Part shown: positions 17,054 through 25,692 of the stretch, piece after piece
Layout: each line of letters begins with the position of its first letter
Position numbering within the stretch: position 1 is the first letter of the stretch
Source: Lacisediminihabitans sp040549525
GTDB lineage: Bacteria; Actinomycetota; Actinomycetes; Actinomycetales; Microbacteriaceae
DNA length: 64,000 bases
Reading direction: 5' to 3'
NCBI RefSeq assembly: GCF_040549525.1
Contig: NZ_JBEPTM010000007.1
Location: forward strand, 124,001-188,000
Notes under the pieces: generated by a model
Seen by the model: only the letters and a program-made list of their open reading frames with translations
The model's database searches: none
Told to the model about the DNA's origin: nothing
Translations under genes and position numbers: made by a program

Positions 17054-19585
17054 TCACAGCATGCCGACCGCGGTCACCCGCACCACGGCGACGCCCGCGG
17101 CGTTGGACTCCGCGAGGTCGACGGTGGCCGAAATTCCCCAGTCATGGTCTCCGGCCGGATCGTCGAAGATCTGGCGCACGGTCCACGCGGTCGACCCCTC
17201 CTCCACCATGAGCATGGCGGAGCTGCGGGCATCCCCGCCGGTTCCGAGATGGTCGTGGGCGTCGAAGTAGGCGTCCATGGCGTCCCCCCACGCCTCGGCA
17301 TCGAAACCGGCCGCTGCATCCAGCTCGCCCAGCTGGTCGTAGTCGTCGAGAGCGGCGAGCTGCACCCGGCGGAACAGCTCGTTGCGCACCAGGATGCGAA
17401 AGGCTCGGATGTTCGTGGTCACGCCCTTCGGCGCGGGCGGCAGCACCGGGGCGGAGGCTTCGATGGCGGCCGCCGGGTTGATGAGCTGCTCCCACTCGTC
17501 GAGCAGGCTCGAGTCGACCTGGCGCACCAGTTCGCCGAGCCACTCGATCAGGTCGAGCAGCTCCTCGGTCTTCGCTTCGTCCGGGATGGTCTGACGTGCC
17601 GCCTTGTAGGCGTCGGAGAGGTAGCGGAGCACGAGCCCCTCCGAGCGGTTGAGCTTGTAGAAGCCGATGTAATCGTTGAAGGTCATTGCGCGTTCGTAGA
17701 GATCCCGCACAACGGACTTGGGGCTGAGCTCGAAGTCGCCGACCCAGGGCTGCGATGCGCGGTAGGTCTGGAACGCGGCATCCAGAAGCTCCTCGAGCGG
17801 TTTGGGCCAGGTGACCTGCTCGAGAAGTTCCATGCGCTGGTCGTATTCGATGCCCTCGCTCTTCATCGCCGCGACCGCCTCACCCCGCGCCATGAATTGC
17901 TGGGCCGAGAGAATCGGGCGCGGATCATCCAGGGTCGCCTCGAGCACGGAGATCAGGTCGAGGGCGTAGGTGGGAGAGGTCTGCACCGCCCCCTCCGCGG
18001 GCTGCAGCAGGTCGAAGACCGCCAGGGCGAAGGGCGACAGCGGCTGGTTGAGCGCGAAGTTCTGCTGCAGGTCGACGGTGAGGCTGATGTGCCCCGACGC
18101 GCTCTGCTGCACGATCTCGGCCGTGCGCAGAGTGCGGTAGATGGCGAGGGCCTGCCGGGCGAGCTCGCGCTGGCGCGGCCGCGGCTCGTGGTTGTTCTCG
18201 ATCAGTTCTCTCAGCTCATCGAAGGGCTTCCCGCCCCGACCGATCACGTTGAGCACCATCGCGTGGTTCACCTGCATGCTCGAGGTGAGGGTCTCCGGTT
18301 GGGCGGCGACGAGCCGGGCGAAACTGGGCTCCCCCCAGGAGACGAAGCCGTCCGGCGCGCGCTTGCGCACGATCTTCTTGATCTTCTTCGGATCGTCCCC
18401 CGCCTTCGCGAGGAGTCTGGCGTTCTCTGTCTCATGGTCCGGGGCCTGCACGATCACGGTTCCGGCGGTGTCGAAGCCGGCCCGACCGGCACGACCGGCG
18501 ATCTGGTGGAACTCCCGCGCGCTCAGCTGACGCATCTTCGTGCCATCGAACTTGGTGAGCGCGGTAAGCAGCACGGTGCGGATCGGCACGTTGATGCCCA
18601 CCCCGAGGGTGTCGGTGCCACAGATCACCTTGAGCAGGCCCTGCTGGGCGAGCTGCTCGACGAGCCTCCGGTACTTGGGCAGCATCCCGGCGTGATGCAC
18701 CCCGATTCCCGATCGGATCAGGCGGCTGAGGGTTCGCCCGAAGTTGGTGGTGAAGCGGAAGTCGCCGATGGCATCCGCGATCTCGTCGCGCTGCTCCCGG
18801 GAGGCGATCTTGACGCTGGTGAGTGCCTGCGCCCTCTCGAGGGCGGCGAGCTGCGAGAAGTGCACGATATAGACCGGTGCCTGGCCGGTGGCGAGCAGAT
18901 CCTCGACGGTCTCGTGCACCGGAGTGGTGGCGTAGGAGAAGTGCAGGGGCACCGGGCGGTCGACACCCGTGACCACTGCGGTCTCTCGGCTGTTGCGCTT
19001 TGACAGGTCTGACGCCAGCCACTCGACATCCCCGAGCGTGGCGGACATCAGGATGAACTGCACCCCCGGGAGGGTGAGCAGCGGCACCTGCCAGGCCCAG
19101 CCGCGTTCCGGATCGGAGTAGAAGTGGAACTCGTCCATCACGACCTGGTCGACCGGGGCATCCGTTCCGTGCCGAAGGGCGAGGTTCGCCAGGATCTCGG
19201 CGGTGCAGCAGATGATGGGAGCCTCGGCGTTGACGCTCGAGTCCCCGGTGACCATTCCCACGTTCTCGGCGCCGAAGATGTCGACCAGTGCGAAGAACTT
19301 CTCGGACACCAGGGCCTTGATGGGCGCGGTGTAGAAGGTGCGCTGCCCCTGCGCGAGAGCCGCGAAGTGTGCTCCGATCGCGACGAGGGACTTTCCGGTG
19401 CCGGTGGGGGTGCTGAGGATCAGGTTGGCGCCGGAGACGATCTCGATGAGGGCCTCGTCCTGCGCGGGGTAGAGACTCAGGCCTCGCCCGGCTGCCCACT
19501 CGACGAACTGTTCGTAGACGGCATCCGGATCGTAGGACCCGGCCGTTTGCATCGGTCGCAGCCGGTCGAGGAGGAGGTCAGGCAT
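17054..19585 (-). CDS. DEAD/DEAH (Ski2-like) helicase with DUF3516
   Basis: The 843-residue protein has a superfamily 2 helicase core: Walker A TPTGTGKS at 59-66, DExH box DEFH, SAT motif (LMSATLG), and C-terminal RecA motifs including GTDTLGVGINVPIRTV and QIAGRAGRAG. The C-terminal half beyond about residue 430 matches the actinobacterial DUF3516 extension. This Ski2-like group is thought to act on RNA. The start at 19585 overlaps the upstream nucleoside hydrolase by 8 bases (ATGCCTGA), so the two are translationally coupled. Confidence 0.9.
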   Translation of the reverse strand: MPDLLLDRLRPMQTAGSYDPDAVYEQFVEWAAGRGLSLYPAQDEALIEIVSGANLILSTPTGTGKSLVAIGAHFAALAQGQRTFYTAPIKALVSEKFFALVDIFGAENVGMVTGDSSVNAEAPIICCTAEILANLALRHGTDAPVDQVVMDEFHFYSDPERGWAWQVPLLTLPGVQFILMSATLGDVEWLASDLSKRNSRETAVVTGVDRPVPLHFSYATTPVHETVEDLLATGQAPVYIVHFSQLAALERAQALTSVKIASREQRDEIADAIGDFRFTTNFGRTLSRLIRSGIGVHHAGMLPKYRRLVEQLAQQGLLKVICGTDTLGVGINVPIRTVLLTALTKFDGTKMRQLSAREFHQIAGRAGRAGFDTAGTVIVQAPDHETENARLLAKAGDDPKKIKKIVRKRAPDGFVSWGEPSFARLVAAQPETLTSSMQVNHAMVLNVIGRGGKPFDELRELIENNHEPRPRQRELARQALAIYRTLRTAEIVQQSASGHISLTVDLQQNFALNQPLSPFALAVFDLLQPAEGAVQTSPTYALDLISVLEATLDDPRPILSAQQFMARGEAVAAMKSEGIEYDQRMELLEQVTWPKPLEELLDAAFQTYRASQPWVGDFELSPKSVVRDLYERAMTFNDYIGFYKLNRSEGLVLRYLSDAYKAARQTIPDEAKTEELLDLIEWLGELVRQVDSSLLDEWEQLINPAAAIEASAPVLPPAPKGVTTNIRAFRILVRNELFRRVQLAALDDYDQLGELDAAAGFDAEAWGDAMDAYFDAHDHLGTGGDARSSAMLMVEEGSTAWTVRQIFDDPAGDHDWGISATVDLAESNAAGVAVVRVTAVGML

Positions 19586-20507
19586 GCTGCCCGGCGACGA
19601 TCGCATAGACGTGCTCGACGTAGGACCAGAAGCCCGCGATATCCAGGGTGACCGGCACCATCGCGTTGGGGAACGGCGAATCGAAATCGACCACCGTCAT
19701 TCCGCTGGTGAACTCGCCACGGGTCTCCACCCTCACCTGCGCCGGTCGGGAGGAGAAGAGGTCCGGACGCACCACGTGGGCGACAGCGCACACGTCGTGC
19801 ACGGCCTGGCCGTCCCAGTCGCTGTTGTTCGCGTCGACCCAGAAGGTGGCGAGGGGAAGGATGAGTTCGTGGGCGAGAGTGCCGAGGCGGCCGAGACGCT
19901 CCACCACCGGGCCGTTGGCCTGCGCCTGGAGGGTGAGGTCGAGGCCGACCATCACCACCTGCCAGTCCGCGTCGAAGACGACCCGGGCGGCCTCCGGATC
20001 GGCGTAGATGTTGAATTCGGCGGCGGGGGTGGCGTTGCCGCGGGTGAAGGATCCGCCCATGATCGTGAATGATGCGACCCAGCGGGCGATCGCCGGCTCC
20101 TTCTGGAGCGCGAGTGCGATGTTGGTGAGCGGGCCGGTCGCGACGAGGTGGATGGTGCCAGGAGTCGCACGAATCGTTTCGACGAGAAAGTCCACAGCGT
20201 GGCGGGGGTCCACCGCCAGGGTGGGCTCAGGCAACACGGCGGCGCCGAGCCCCGACTCTCCGTGCACATGGCTCGCGTCGCGGGTCTCCCCGCTCAGGGG
20301 CCGTGCAGCGCCCGCGGCAACCGGCACGGTCTCGAATCCCAGGTACTCGCGCAGGGCACGGGCATTGCGGGTCGTGCGCGGCAGCCCGACATTGCCGCCG
20401 ACTGTCGTGACCCCCACGAGGTCGATATTCGGATCCCCGTGCGCGAGCAGCAGGGCGAGAGCGTCATCCAGGCCCGGGTCGCAGTCGAGCAGGATCTTCT
20501 TGGGCAT
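19578..20507 (-). CDS. Inosine-uridine preferring nucleoside hydrolase
   Basis: The 309-residue protein starts with the calcium-binding signature DCDPGLDDALALL and contains VTTVGGN, an ATGPLTNIALAL segment and FNIYADPEAA, the hallmarks of IU-type nucleoside hydrolases. It splits ribonucleosides into ribose and base for salvage in the cytoplasm. It overlaps the helicase start, so RNA turnover and nucleoside salvage may be co-expressed. No clear ribosome site or -10 element precedes the ATG. Confidence 0.92.
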   Translation of the reverse strand: MPKKILLDCDPGLDDALALLLAHGDPNIDLVGVTTVGGNVGLPRTTRNARALREYLGFETVPVAAGAARPLSGETRDASHVHGESGLGAAVLPEPTLAVDPRHAVDFLVETIRATPGTIHLVATGPLTNIALALQKEPAIARWVASFTIMGGSFTRGNATPAAEFNIYADPEAARVVFDADWQVVMVGLDLTLQAQANGPVVERLGRLGTLAHELILPLATFWVDANNSDWDGQAVHDVCAVAHVVRPDLFSSRPAQVRVETRGEFTSGMTVVDFDSPFPNAMVPVTLDIAGFWSYVEHVYAIVAGQHA

Positions 20508-20563
20508 GGGTCAACCGTGCCACATCCCCGCGCCCCCCGCCGCGAGACGGGCTGACGGTGCGG

Positions 20564-22474
20564 TCAGTCCGGTGGTTGCGTGCGAGCTGCGAGAGTTCTC
20601 GGAATGCGGCCGAACCACGGCGCAGCGATCACCGCGACCGCCGCGATCAGTGAGCCGACGAGAACGAGCGGATGAACGCGGGCGGCAATGGTCGCCCCCG
20701 CGGCGAGCCCCAGCGCGAGCGGAACGCGCACGATCAGCCCCCACACCCGGAGGCGAGGAACCGCGGGCCTGTCGTAGCGACTGCTGGCGAGCCGAGTCTC
20801 GAACAGCTGCCAGAGGGCGCCATTCGCCCACAGCAGCAACGCCGCAGCGCCCGCGACGAGGGCGAAATAAGGCACCCAGGTGAGGCTGAAGAGCCACCCC
20901 CAGATGCCCTCGCCGTCTTTCACCTGCAGCAACCACTTGAGTGCCGTCGTGACGACCGACACCGGCCCGGTCGTGGTCAGCCTGAAGAGTTCGGAGAGAG
21001 TCGGCACAAAGAAGCAGAGGGCGGCGAGCAGCAGCACCAGCAGCCGATTCAGGCCGAGTTCCTTCACGGCCCGCACGTGCAGCCGATTCTGCTCGGCGCC
21101 GGCCGCGACAAGGGGACGCTCACGCTTGCCCGTCGCCGGGTCGCGGGTCTCGAGTCCGAGCACGATTCGGGCGAGCGGATCGATCACCTGCACGATGTTG
21201 GCGGAATAGGACTGGTGATCGGTGAGGGCGGAGGCGGTGTTGTGCACCGGATGCTCCTCGGGTCCGAGTGCGGGCGAATCGGCGAGAGCCCCCTGCTCCG
21301 CCTCCGCTGCCGGCGCGTAGCTCGCCGTCCAGCGCGTTCGGCGGGCCGCACCTCCGGTGGAGGTCGGACCGGAGGGGATCACATCCCAGGTCGCGAAGAA
21401 GTCCAGCCACCGCGGACGGCTGGCAGCCGGCATTGCGCCCCAGGCGCGCACCGGATTGAGGGTGAGGGAGAGCCCATGCGCGGCGAGTTCGGCGGGGCTC
21501 AGCCGATGGGAGGTGAAGCTGGGACGGCCGAGCAGCGACAGGGCGCTTCCGACCGTGACGAGAGTGTCCACTCTCAGTCCCGGCGTGAGGATCGCATCGC
21601 CGAAGAGCAGGTTCGCGGTGATCGCCGCGCCCTCAGAATGAGCGACCACCATGACCCGGCCATCGTCGCCTGCCCGCGCCCGGGCGGCACCCACCGCTGT
21701 GGCCACGATCTGCCGCATTGCGGCCGCCCGGGTCGGACGCTGAGTCCAGGCCGGCACATCGCCGACGAAGTCCACCAGGGAGTCCACCACCGGTTTGAGT
21801 GCCGTGCCGACGAAGGGAAAAATCAGCAGCGGGCCGGACAGGGCGAGAAAGACCACCGCGACGAGCGTGAGCACGCCCACCACGAGGCCGAGTGCGGCGA
21901 TGGCCATCACGGCGATGACCCGGCCGATCCCCCAGAATCCTCGGGAGGTCACCCAGAATGCCGTGCTGAGGTACACCAGGAGTCGGCCGACCGCGCGAAA
22001 CACGAAGCCGAGGCCCCAGGTGAAGATCTGGGTGCGGGACAGGGGCAAGAAGGCCTCCGACCAGCGCGCCTCCGTGATGTGCAGGGCCACCGAACGCGGC
22101 GTCGCCTCGAGATCGAGATAGTGGATGCTCGCGGTCACCTCGTCGTTCGCCGTGCCGAGCACGACCGCGCCGAACTCCAGCGCGGTCGGTTCGCCCTGCG
22201 AATCATCGTCCGGTTGGGCCGTTCCGGCCTCGGCGGGGGCGGTCGGCCGCAATCCTGCCTCCGGGGACCGCCGGGCCGCATCCTCGGCGACTGCCTGCGC
22301 GGAGGGGGTCGCGCCATTCTCGGCCGGGCTACCCTTGGCGAGCCAGTCCATCCGCTGCAGGATCGGTTCGGCCCATTCGAGCAGAGTCTGTCCGGCAGTC
22401 TGGCGCCCGATCCCGTGCACCACCACGAGTTCGACGAGCGGTTCCGTCGGCGGCCCTGCCACTGTGCGGGACAT
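20564..22474 (-). CDS. Large membrane protein with embedded alpha/beta-hydrolase motifs
   Basis: The 636-residue protein joins a hydrolase-like part to membrane helices. Near the N-terminus is VVVHGIGRQTAGQTL (oxyanion-type) and at about residue 270 VVAHSEGAAI, a lipase-type nucleophile elbow. Two long hydrophobic segments (about 170-235) lie between them, and four more are at the C-terminus. I do not recognise a named family. A lipase or acyl hydrolase at the membrane is possible. The start at 22474 has GGGAGGA about 8 bases upstream. Confidence 0.7.
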   Translation of the reverse strand: MSRTVAGPPTEPLVELVVVHGIGRQTAGQTLLEWAEPILQRMDWLAKGSPAENGATPSAQAVAEDAARRSPEAGLRPTAPAEAGTAQPDDDSQGEPTALEFGAVVLGTANDEVTASIHYLDLEATPRSVALHITEARWSEAFLPLSRTQIFTWGLGFVFRAVGRLLVYLSTAFWVTSRGFWGIGRVIAVMAIAALGLVVGVLTLVAVVFLALSGPLLIFPFVGTALKPVVDSLVDFVGDVPAWTQRPTRAAAMRQIVATAVGAARARAGDDGRVMVVAHSEGAAITANLLFGDAILTPGLRVDTLVTVGSALSLLGRPSFTSHRLSPAELAAHGLSLTLNPVRAWGAMPAASRPRWLDFFATWDVIPSGPTSTGGAARRTRWTASYAPAAEAEQGALADSPALGPEEHPVHNTASALTDHQSYSANIVQVIDPLARIVLGLETRDPATGKRERPLVAAGAEQNRLHVRAVKELGLNRLLVLLLAALCFFVPTLSELFRLTTTGPVSVVTTALKWLLQVKDGEGIWGWLFSLTWVPYFALVAGAAALLLWANGALWQLFETRLASSRYDRPAVPRLRVWGLIVRVPLALGLAAGATIAARVHPLVLVGSLIAAVAVIAAPWFGRIPRTLAARTQPPD

Positions 22475-22609
22475 CACGGGTCCTCCCTCTGGTCGACTGG
22501 CGCAGTGCACAGTTCGCCGCCCTGCTGATCACGGGTGTCCACACAGTAGTACCGCGAGCGCGGTGACGGCCAGACCCGGGCCAGGCACCGATGTCAGAGG
22601 CCCTCCGCT

Positions 22610-22615
22610 TAGAAT
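22610..22615 (+). promoter_or_regulatory. -10 element TAGAAT, leaderless GTG start
   Basis: TAGAAT ends 5 bases before the GTG at 22621. This fits transcription starting at or next to that GTG and argues against the upstream in-frame ATG at 22591, which would lie before the promoter. Confidence 0.55.
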
Positions 22616-22620
22616 CGTGT

Positions 22621-24090
22621 GTGCCTTCCGACCCCGCCGACAGCAGCGCCCTCGACCCGACCGAGCTCGAAATCACCCTGCGGGTGCTCGCGTCGATGGA
22701 CACCCTCGACGAAGAACACCCGGACTTCATCGCCGTTCGCCAGGCCACCGCCCGCATGTTCAAGTCGGTGAAGCGCAACCGGCGGCTCGAGAAGCGTGCC
22801 GTCATCGCCGACGCCGACCGCGCCGTTGTGGCCAACACCGCGACGGGAGCGCCCGACCGCATCGATGACGAGACCCGCGGCATCCCCCTGTCCATCACGG
22901 CGACGGCGGCCACCGCCGGCACCCTTCTCAAGTCCCGGCCGTGTTACATCTGCAAGCAGCACTACACGCAGGTCGACGCGTTCTACCACCAGCTCTGCCC
23001 CGACTGCGCCGCTCTCAACCACGCCAAACGCGATGCCCGCACCGACCTGACCGGCAAGACGGCGCTGCTCACCGGGGGCCGCGCGAAGATCGGCATGTAC
23101 ATCGCCCTCCGGCTGCTGCGGGACGGCGCGCACACGACCATCACGACGCGGTTCCCCCGCGATGCCGTGCGCCGATTCGCCTCGCTCCCGGATGCGAGCG
23201 AGTGGCTGCATCGCCTGCGGGTGGTCGGCATCGACCTTCGGGATCCGGCGCAGGTGATCGGACTCACGGACGCGATGATCGAGACCGGACCCCTCGACAT
23301 CCTCATCAACAACGCCGCGCAGACGGTGAGGCGCTCCCCCGGCTCCTATGCCCCGCTGGCGGATGCCGAGAGCGCGCCGCTGCCCGACGGCCCGCTTCCC
23401 GAACTGCTCACCTTCGGCCACACCAATGATGCGCACCCACAGGCGCTTGCCGCCTCGGTGGGGTCGCATCCGATCCTGGCGAACGCCGGCGGACTCAGCG
23501 CCGCCGAGCTCACCGAGCTTGCCCTCGCCGCCGGATCGTCGTCCCTTGCGAGGCTCGCCGCCGGAACGGCGATCGACGCCGGAGGACTGGTGCCCGACGA
23601 GCACGACCAGAACAGCTGGACCCAGTTCGTGCACGAGGTGGATCCGCTCGAGATGCTCGAGGTACAGCTCGCGAACGTGACCGCGCCTTTCCTGCTGGTC
23701 TCGCGCCTCCGCCCGGCCATGGCCGCCTCGGCAGCCCGCAGAAAGTACATCGTCAACGTGTCGGCGATGGAGGGGCAGTTCGGTCGGGGGTACAAGGGAC
23801 CGGGGCATCCGCACACGAACATGGCCAAGGCCTCGCTCAACATGCTCACTCGCACGAGCGGCAAAGAGATGCTCGAGACCGACGGCATCCTCATGACGAG
23901 TGTCGACACCGGTTGGATCACCGACGAGCGCCCGCACTTCACCAAGATCCGACTCGCGGAGGAGGGCTTCCACGCCCCCCTCGACCTCGTCGACGGCGCC
24001 GCCCGCGTCTATGACCCGATCGTGCGCGGCGAGGCCGGCGAAGACCTCTACGGCGTCTTCCTCAAGGACTACGCCCCCGCCTCCTGGTAG
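22621..24090 (+). CDS. SDR-family protein with N-terminal zinc-ribbon-like motif
   Basis: The 489-residue protein has a charged N-terminal region, then C108-x2-C111 (PCYIC) and C126-x2-C129 (CPDC), a likely zinc ribbon, directly before a Rossmann domain. That domain has LLTGGRAKIGMY (glycine motif), NNAAQTV and IVNVSAMEG. At the usual YxxxK site the sequence is THx-like (PHTNMAKA): Lys is kept but Tyr is replaced by Thr. Standard short-chain dehydrogenase chemistry is therefore uncertain. The GTG at 22621 was chosen from the promoter position. Confidence 0.8.
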   Translation: MPSDPADSSALDPTELEITLRVLASMDTLDEEHPDFIAVRQATARMFKSVKRNRRLEKRAVIADADRAVVANTATGAPDRIDDETRGIPLSITATAATAGTLLKSRPCYICKQHYTQVDAFYHQLCPDCAALNHAKRDARTDLTGKTALLTGGRAKIGMYIALRLLRDGAHTTITTRFPRDAVRRFASLPDASEWLHRLRVVGIDLRDPAQVIGLTDAMIETGPLDILINNAAQTVRRSPGSYAPLADAESAPLPDGPLPELLTFGHTNDAHPQALAASVGSHPILANAGGLSAAELTELALAAGSSSLARLAAGTAIDAGGLVPDEHDQNSWTQFVHEVDPLEMLEVQLANVTAPFLLVSRLRPAMAASAARRKYIVNVSAMEGQFGRGYKGPGHPHTNMAKASLNMLTRTSGKEMLETDGILMTSVDTGWITDERPHFTKIRLAEEGFHAPLDLVDGAARVYDPIVRGEAGEDLYGVFLKDYAPASW

Positions 24091-24105
24091 CGCCAGCGGC
24101 ACCCG

Positions 24106-25692
24106 CTACTGGGTGACCCCCGCCTCCTGGCCCGCGATCACTTGCTTGATCTGCGTCAGCGTCAGCGGAACCCACGGAGAGCTGTCGGGGTTGGCGGACG
24201 CCGCCTCTGGGCTCTCGGCCTGATTCCACCATTTCGCCTCGAACGGAACACCGTCGAACAGCACTCGTGTGCCCTTGTCGTAAGGGTTCCCTCCCGACCA
24301 CTCCGGATAGCTGCCCGCGGGAAGTGTGGGCACCGCGATCGGCTTCTCTCCCGGCAGCACTGGGCCAACCAGCAGCCAGGGGGTCTCCCAGTCGTTGAGC
24401 ACGGGGTTGTCCGGGAGGTTTCCGCGCGTCCACCATTTCGCTTGGTAGACGTTGTGGTGCCACACGACCTTCGTGCCTTCGAGATAGGAGTTCGTGTCCT
24501 GCCAGATGGCGTAGGGGCTGGTTGCCGGGTCATCCTTCTGTGTGGCCGCATCGACCGGCTCGGACGTCGTCACGACCGCTGCCGAGAACTGGGGGCTGCC
24601 CTGGATCGAGGCGCTCAGCACGTCGGCGAACGCGATCTTGCCCTGGTCGACGCCGCTACAGGAATCCGAGGCGATCTTCAGCGTCACGTAGTTGGAACCG
24701 CAGGTGCGATCCCGGTTGAGTGACCACATCGACACGCGACCGATGCTGTGCGAACGGGCGAACGTGTTGAGGCCCTTGGCCGCAGCCAACGGGAAGACCT
24801 CCGACTGAACATCGTTCTGACCGATCATCGGAGTCGCGCCGATCTTGCTCCACAGCGTCTTGTCCGAGAGGCGGATACCGGCCTGGCGGTAGAGCACGCC
24901 GAGTTGACGCTGGGTGGCCGTGAGCGCCTGCGTCGATCCCTGCAGTTCACTCGTGCCGGCCTTGAGGCTGGATCCGTAGTCCATCGTCATCGCATTGACG
25001 CCGGCGAGATCCACTTTGTTGGTGAGCGTGTCCCGGACTGCGGACTGGCCGCTCTCGTCGAGCCCCGTTGGCGTGACCGGCAGAGTCAGCCAGATGGCGA
25101 GCTCCTTGCCCTCGGCGCGACGCTGCTTCTGGAGCATGGCGAGCGCCACAGCCCGTCGCTCGTTTGCCGCGCGGTTCGTGAGATTCGCGCCCTCCACGTC
25201 GACATCGATCGTCGAGACCTTGTAACGATCGATCACCGCCGCGTAGGCGGCGGCGAGTTGGGTCACACTCGTGCAATTGGTCGCGAGTTCATCGTTCGCC
25301 TGACCGCCGAACGCCACCGCCACTTCTCCGCCCTGTTGCTGGAGCCGAGCGATTCGACGATCGAGATCGAGCGAGTCCGCGGCCTCATTCAGTGAATAGG
25401 CCGCACCCCAACTCGGCGCACAGACGTCGCCGGGTGTGGACACCACGAAGGAGAGCACAACATTCTTGCCTGACTTGGAGGCCGGCGACTCGAATGCGAA
25501 GGTCGGCGTTGCCGTGACATCCGTATAACCGGCGAACCACGTCTGAGATGTCACCTCCGCAGCCGCGGTGAGCTGCTGGACACCGACGAAACCGCCGGCG
25601 ACCATGGCTCCGGTCACGAGAGTGGCGACGGTCAGTCGCGGGATGGAGAGTCGGCGACGTGAGCGCACCGATGCCAGCTTCGCGGCGCTCAT
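24106..25692 (-). CDS. Secreted GH18-like hydrolase with two chitin-binding-type modules
   Basis: The 528-residue protein has a basic N-terminus and a signal/anchor helix (about 18-38). A GH18-type domain follows with STIDVDVEG (D163, D165, E167: the DxDxE catalytic motif) and the active-site strand AMTMDYG. Two C-terminal modules, about 385-440 and 460-515, each carry a W-rich CBM5/12 pattern with AKWW. It should bind and cut beta-1,4-N-acetylglucosamine polymers or a related glycan outside the cell. Its ATG overlaps the TGA of the GT2 synthase, so the pair is one operon. Confidence 0.85.
   Translation of the reverse strand: MSAAKLASVRSRRRLSIPRLTVATLVTGAMVAGGFVGVQQLTAAAEVTSQTWFAGYTDVTATPTFAFESPASKSGKNVVLSFVVSTPGDVCAPSWGAAYSLNEAADSLDLDRRIARLQQQGGEVAVAFGGQANDELATNCTSVTQLAAAYAAVIDRYKVSTIDVDVEGANLTNRAANERRAVALAMLQKQRRAEGKELAIWLTLPVTPTGLDESGQSAVRDTLTNKVDLAGVNAMTMDYGSSLKAGTSELQGSTQALTATQRQLGVLYRQAGIRLSDKTLWSKIGATPMIGQNDVQSEVFPLAAAKGLNTFARSHSIGRVSMWSLNRDRTCGSNYVTLKIASDSCSGVDQGKIAFADVLSASIQGSPQFSAAVVTTSEPVDAATQKDDPATSPYAIWQDTNSYLEGTKVVWHHNVYQAKWWTRGNLPDNPVLNDWETPWLLVGPVLPGEKPIAVPTLPAGSYPEWSGGNPYDKGTRVLFDGVPFEAKWWNQAESPEAASANPDSSPWVPLTLTQIKQVIAGQEAGVTQ

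Noticed and set aside
22609..24102. Minus-strand frame of 497 residues opposite the zinc-ribbon SDR
   Set aside because: It has no recognisable domain and overlaps the SDR gene entirely.
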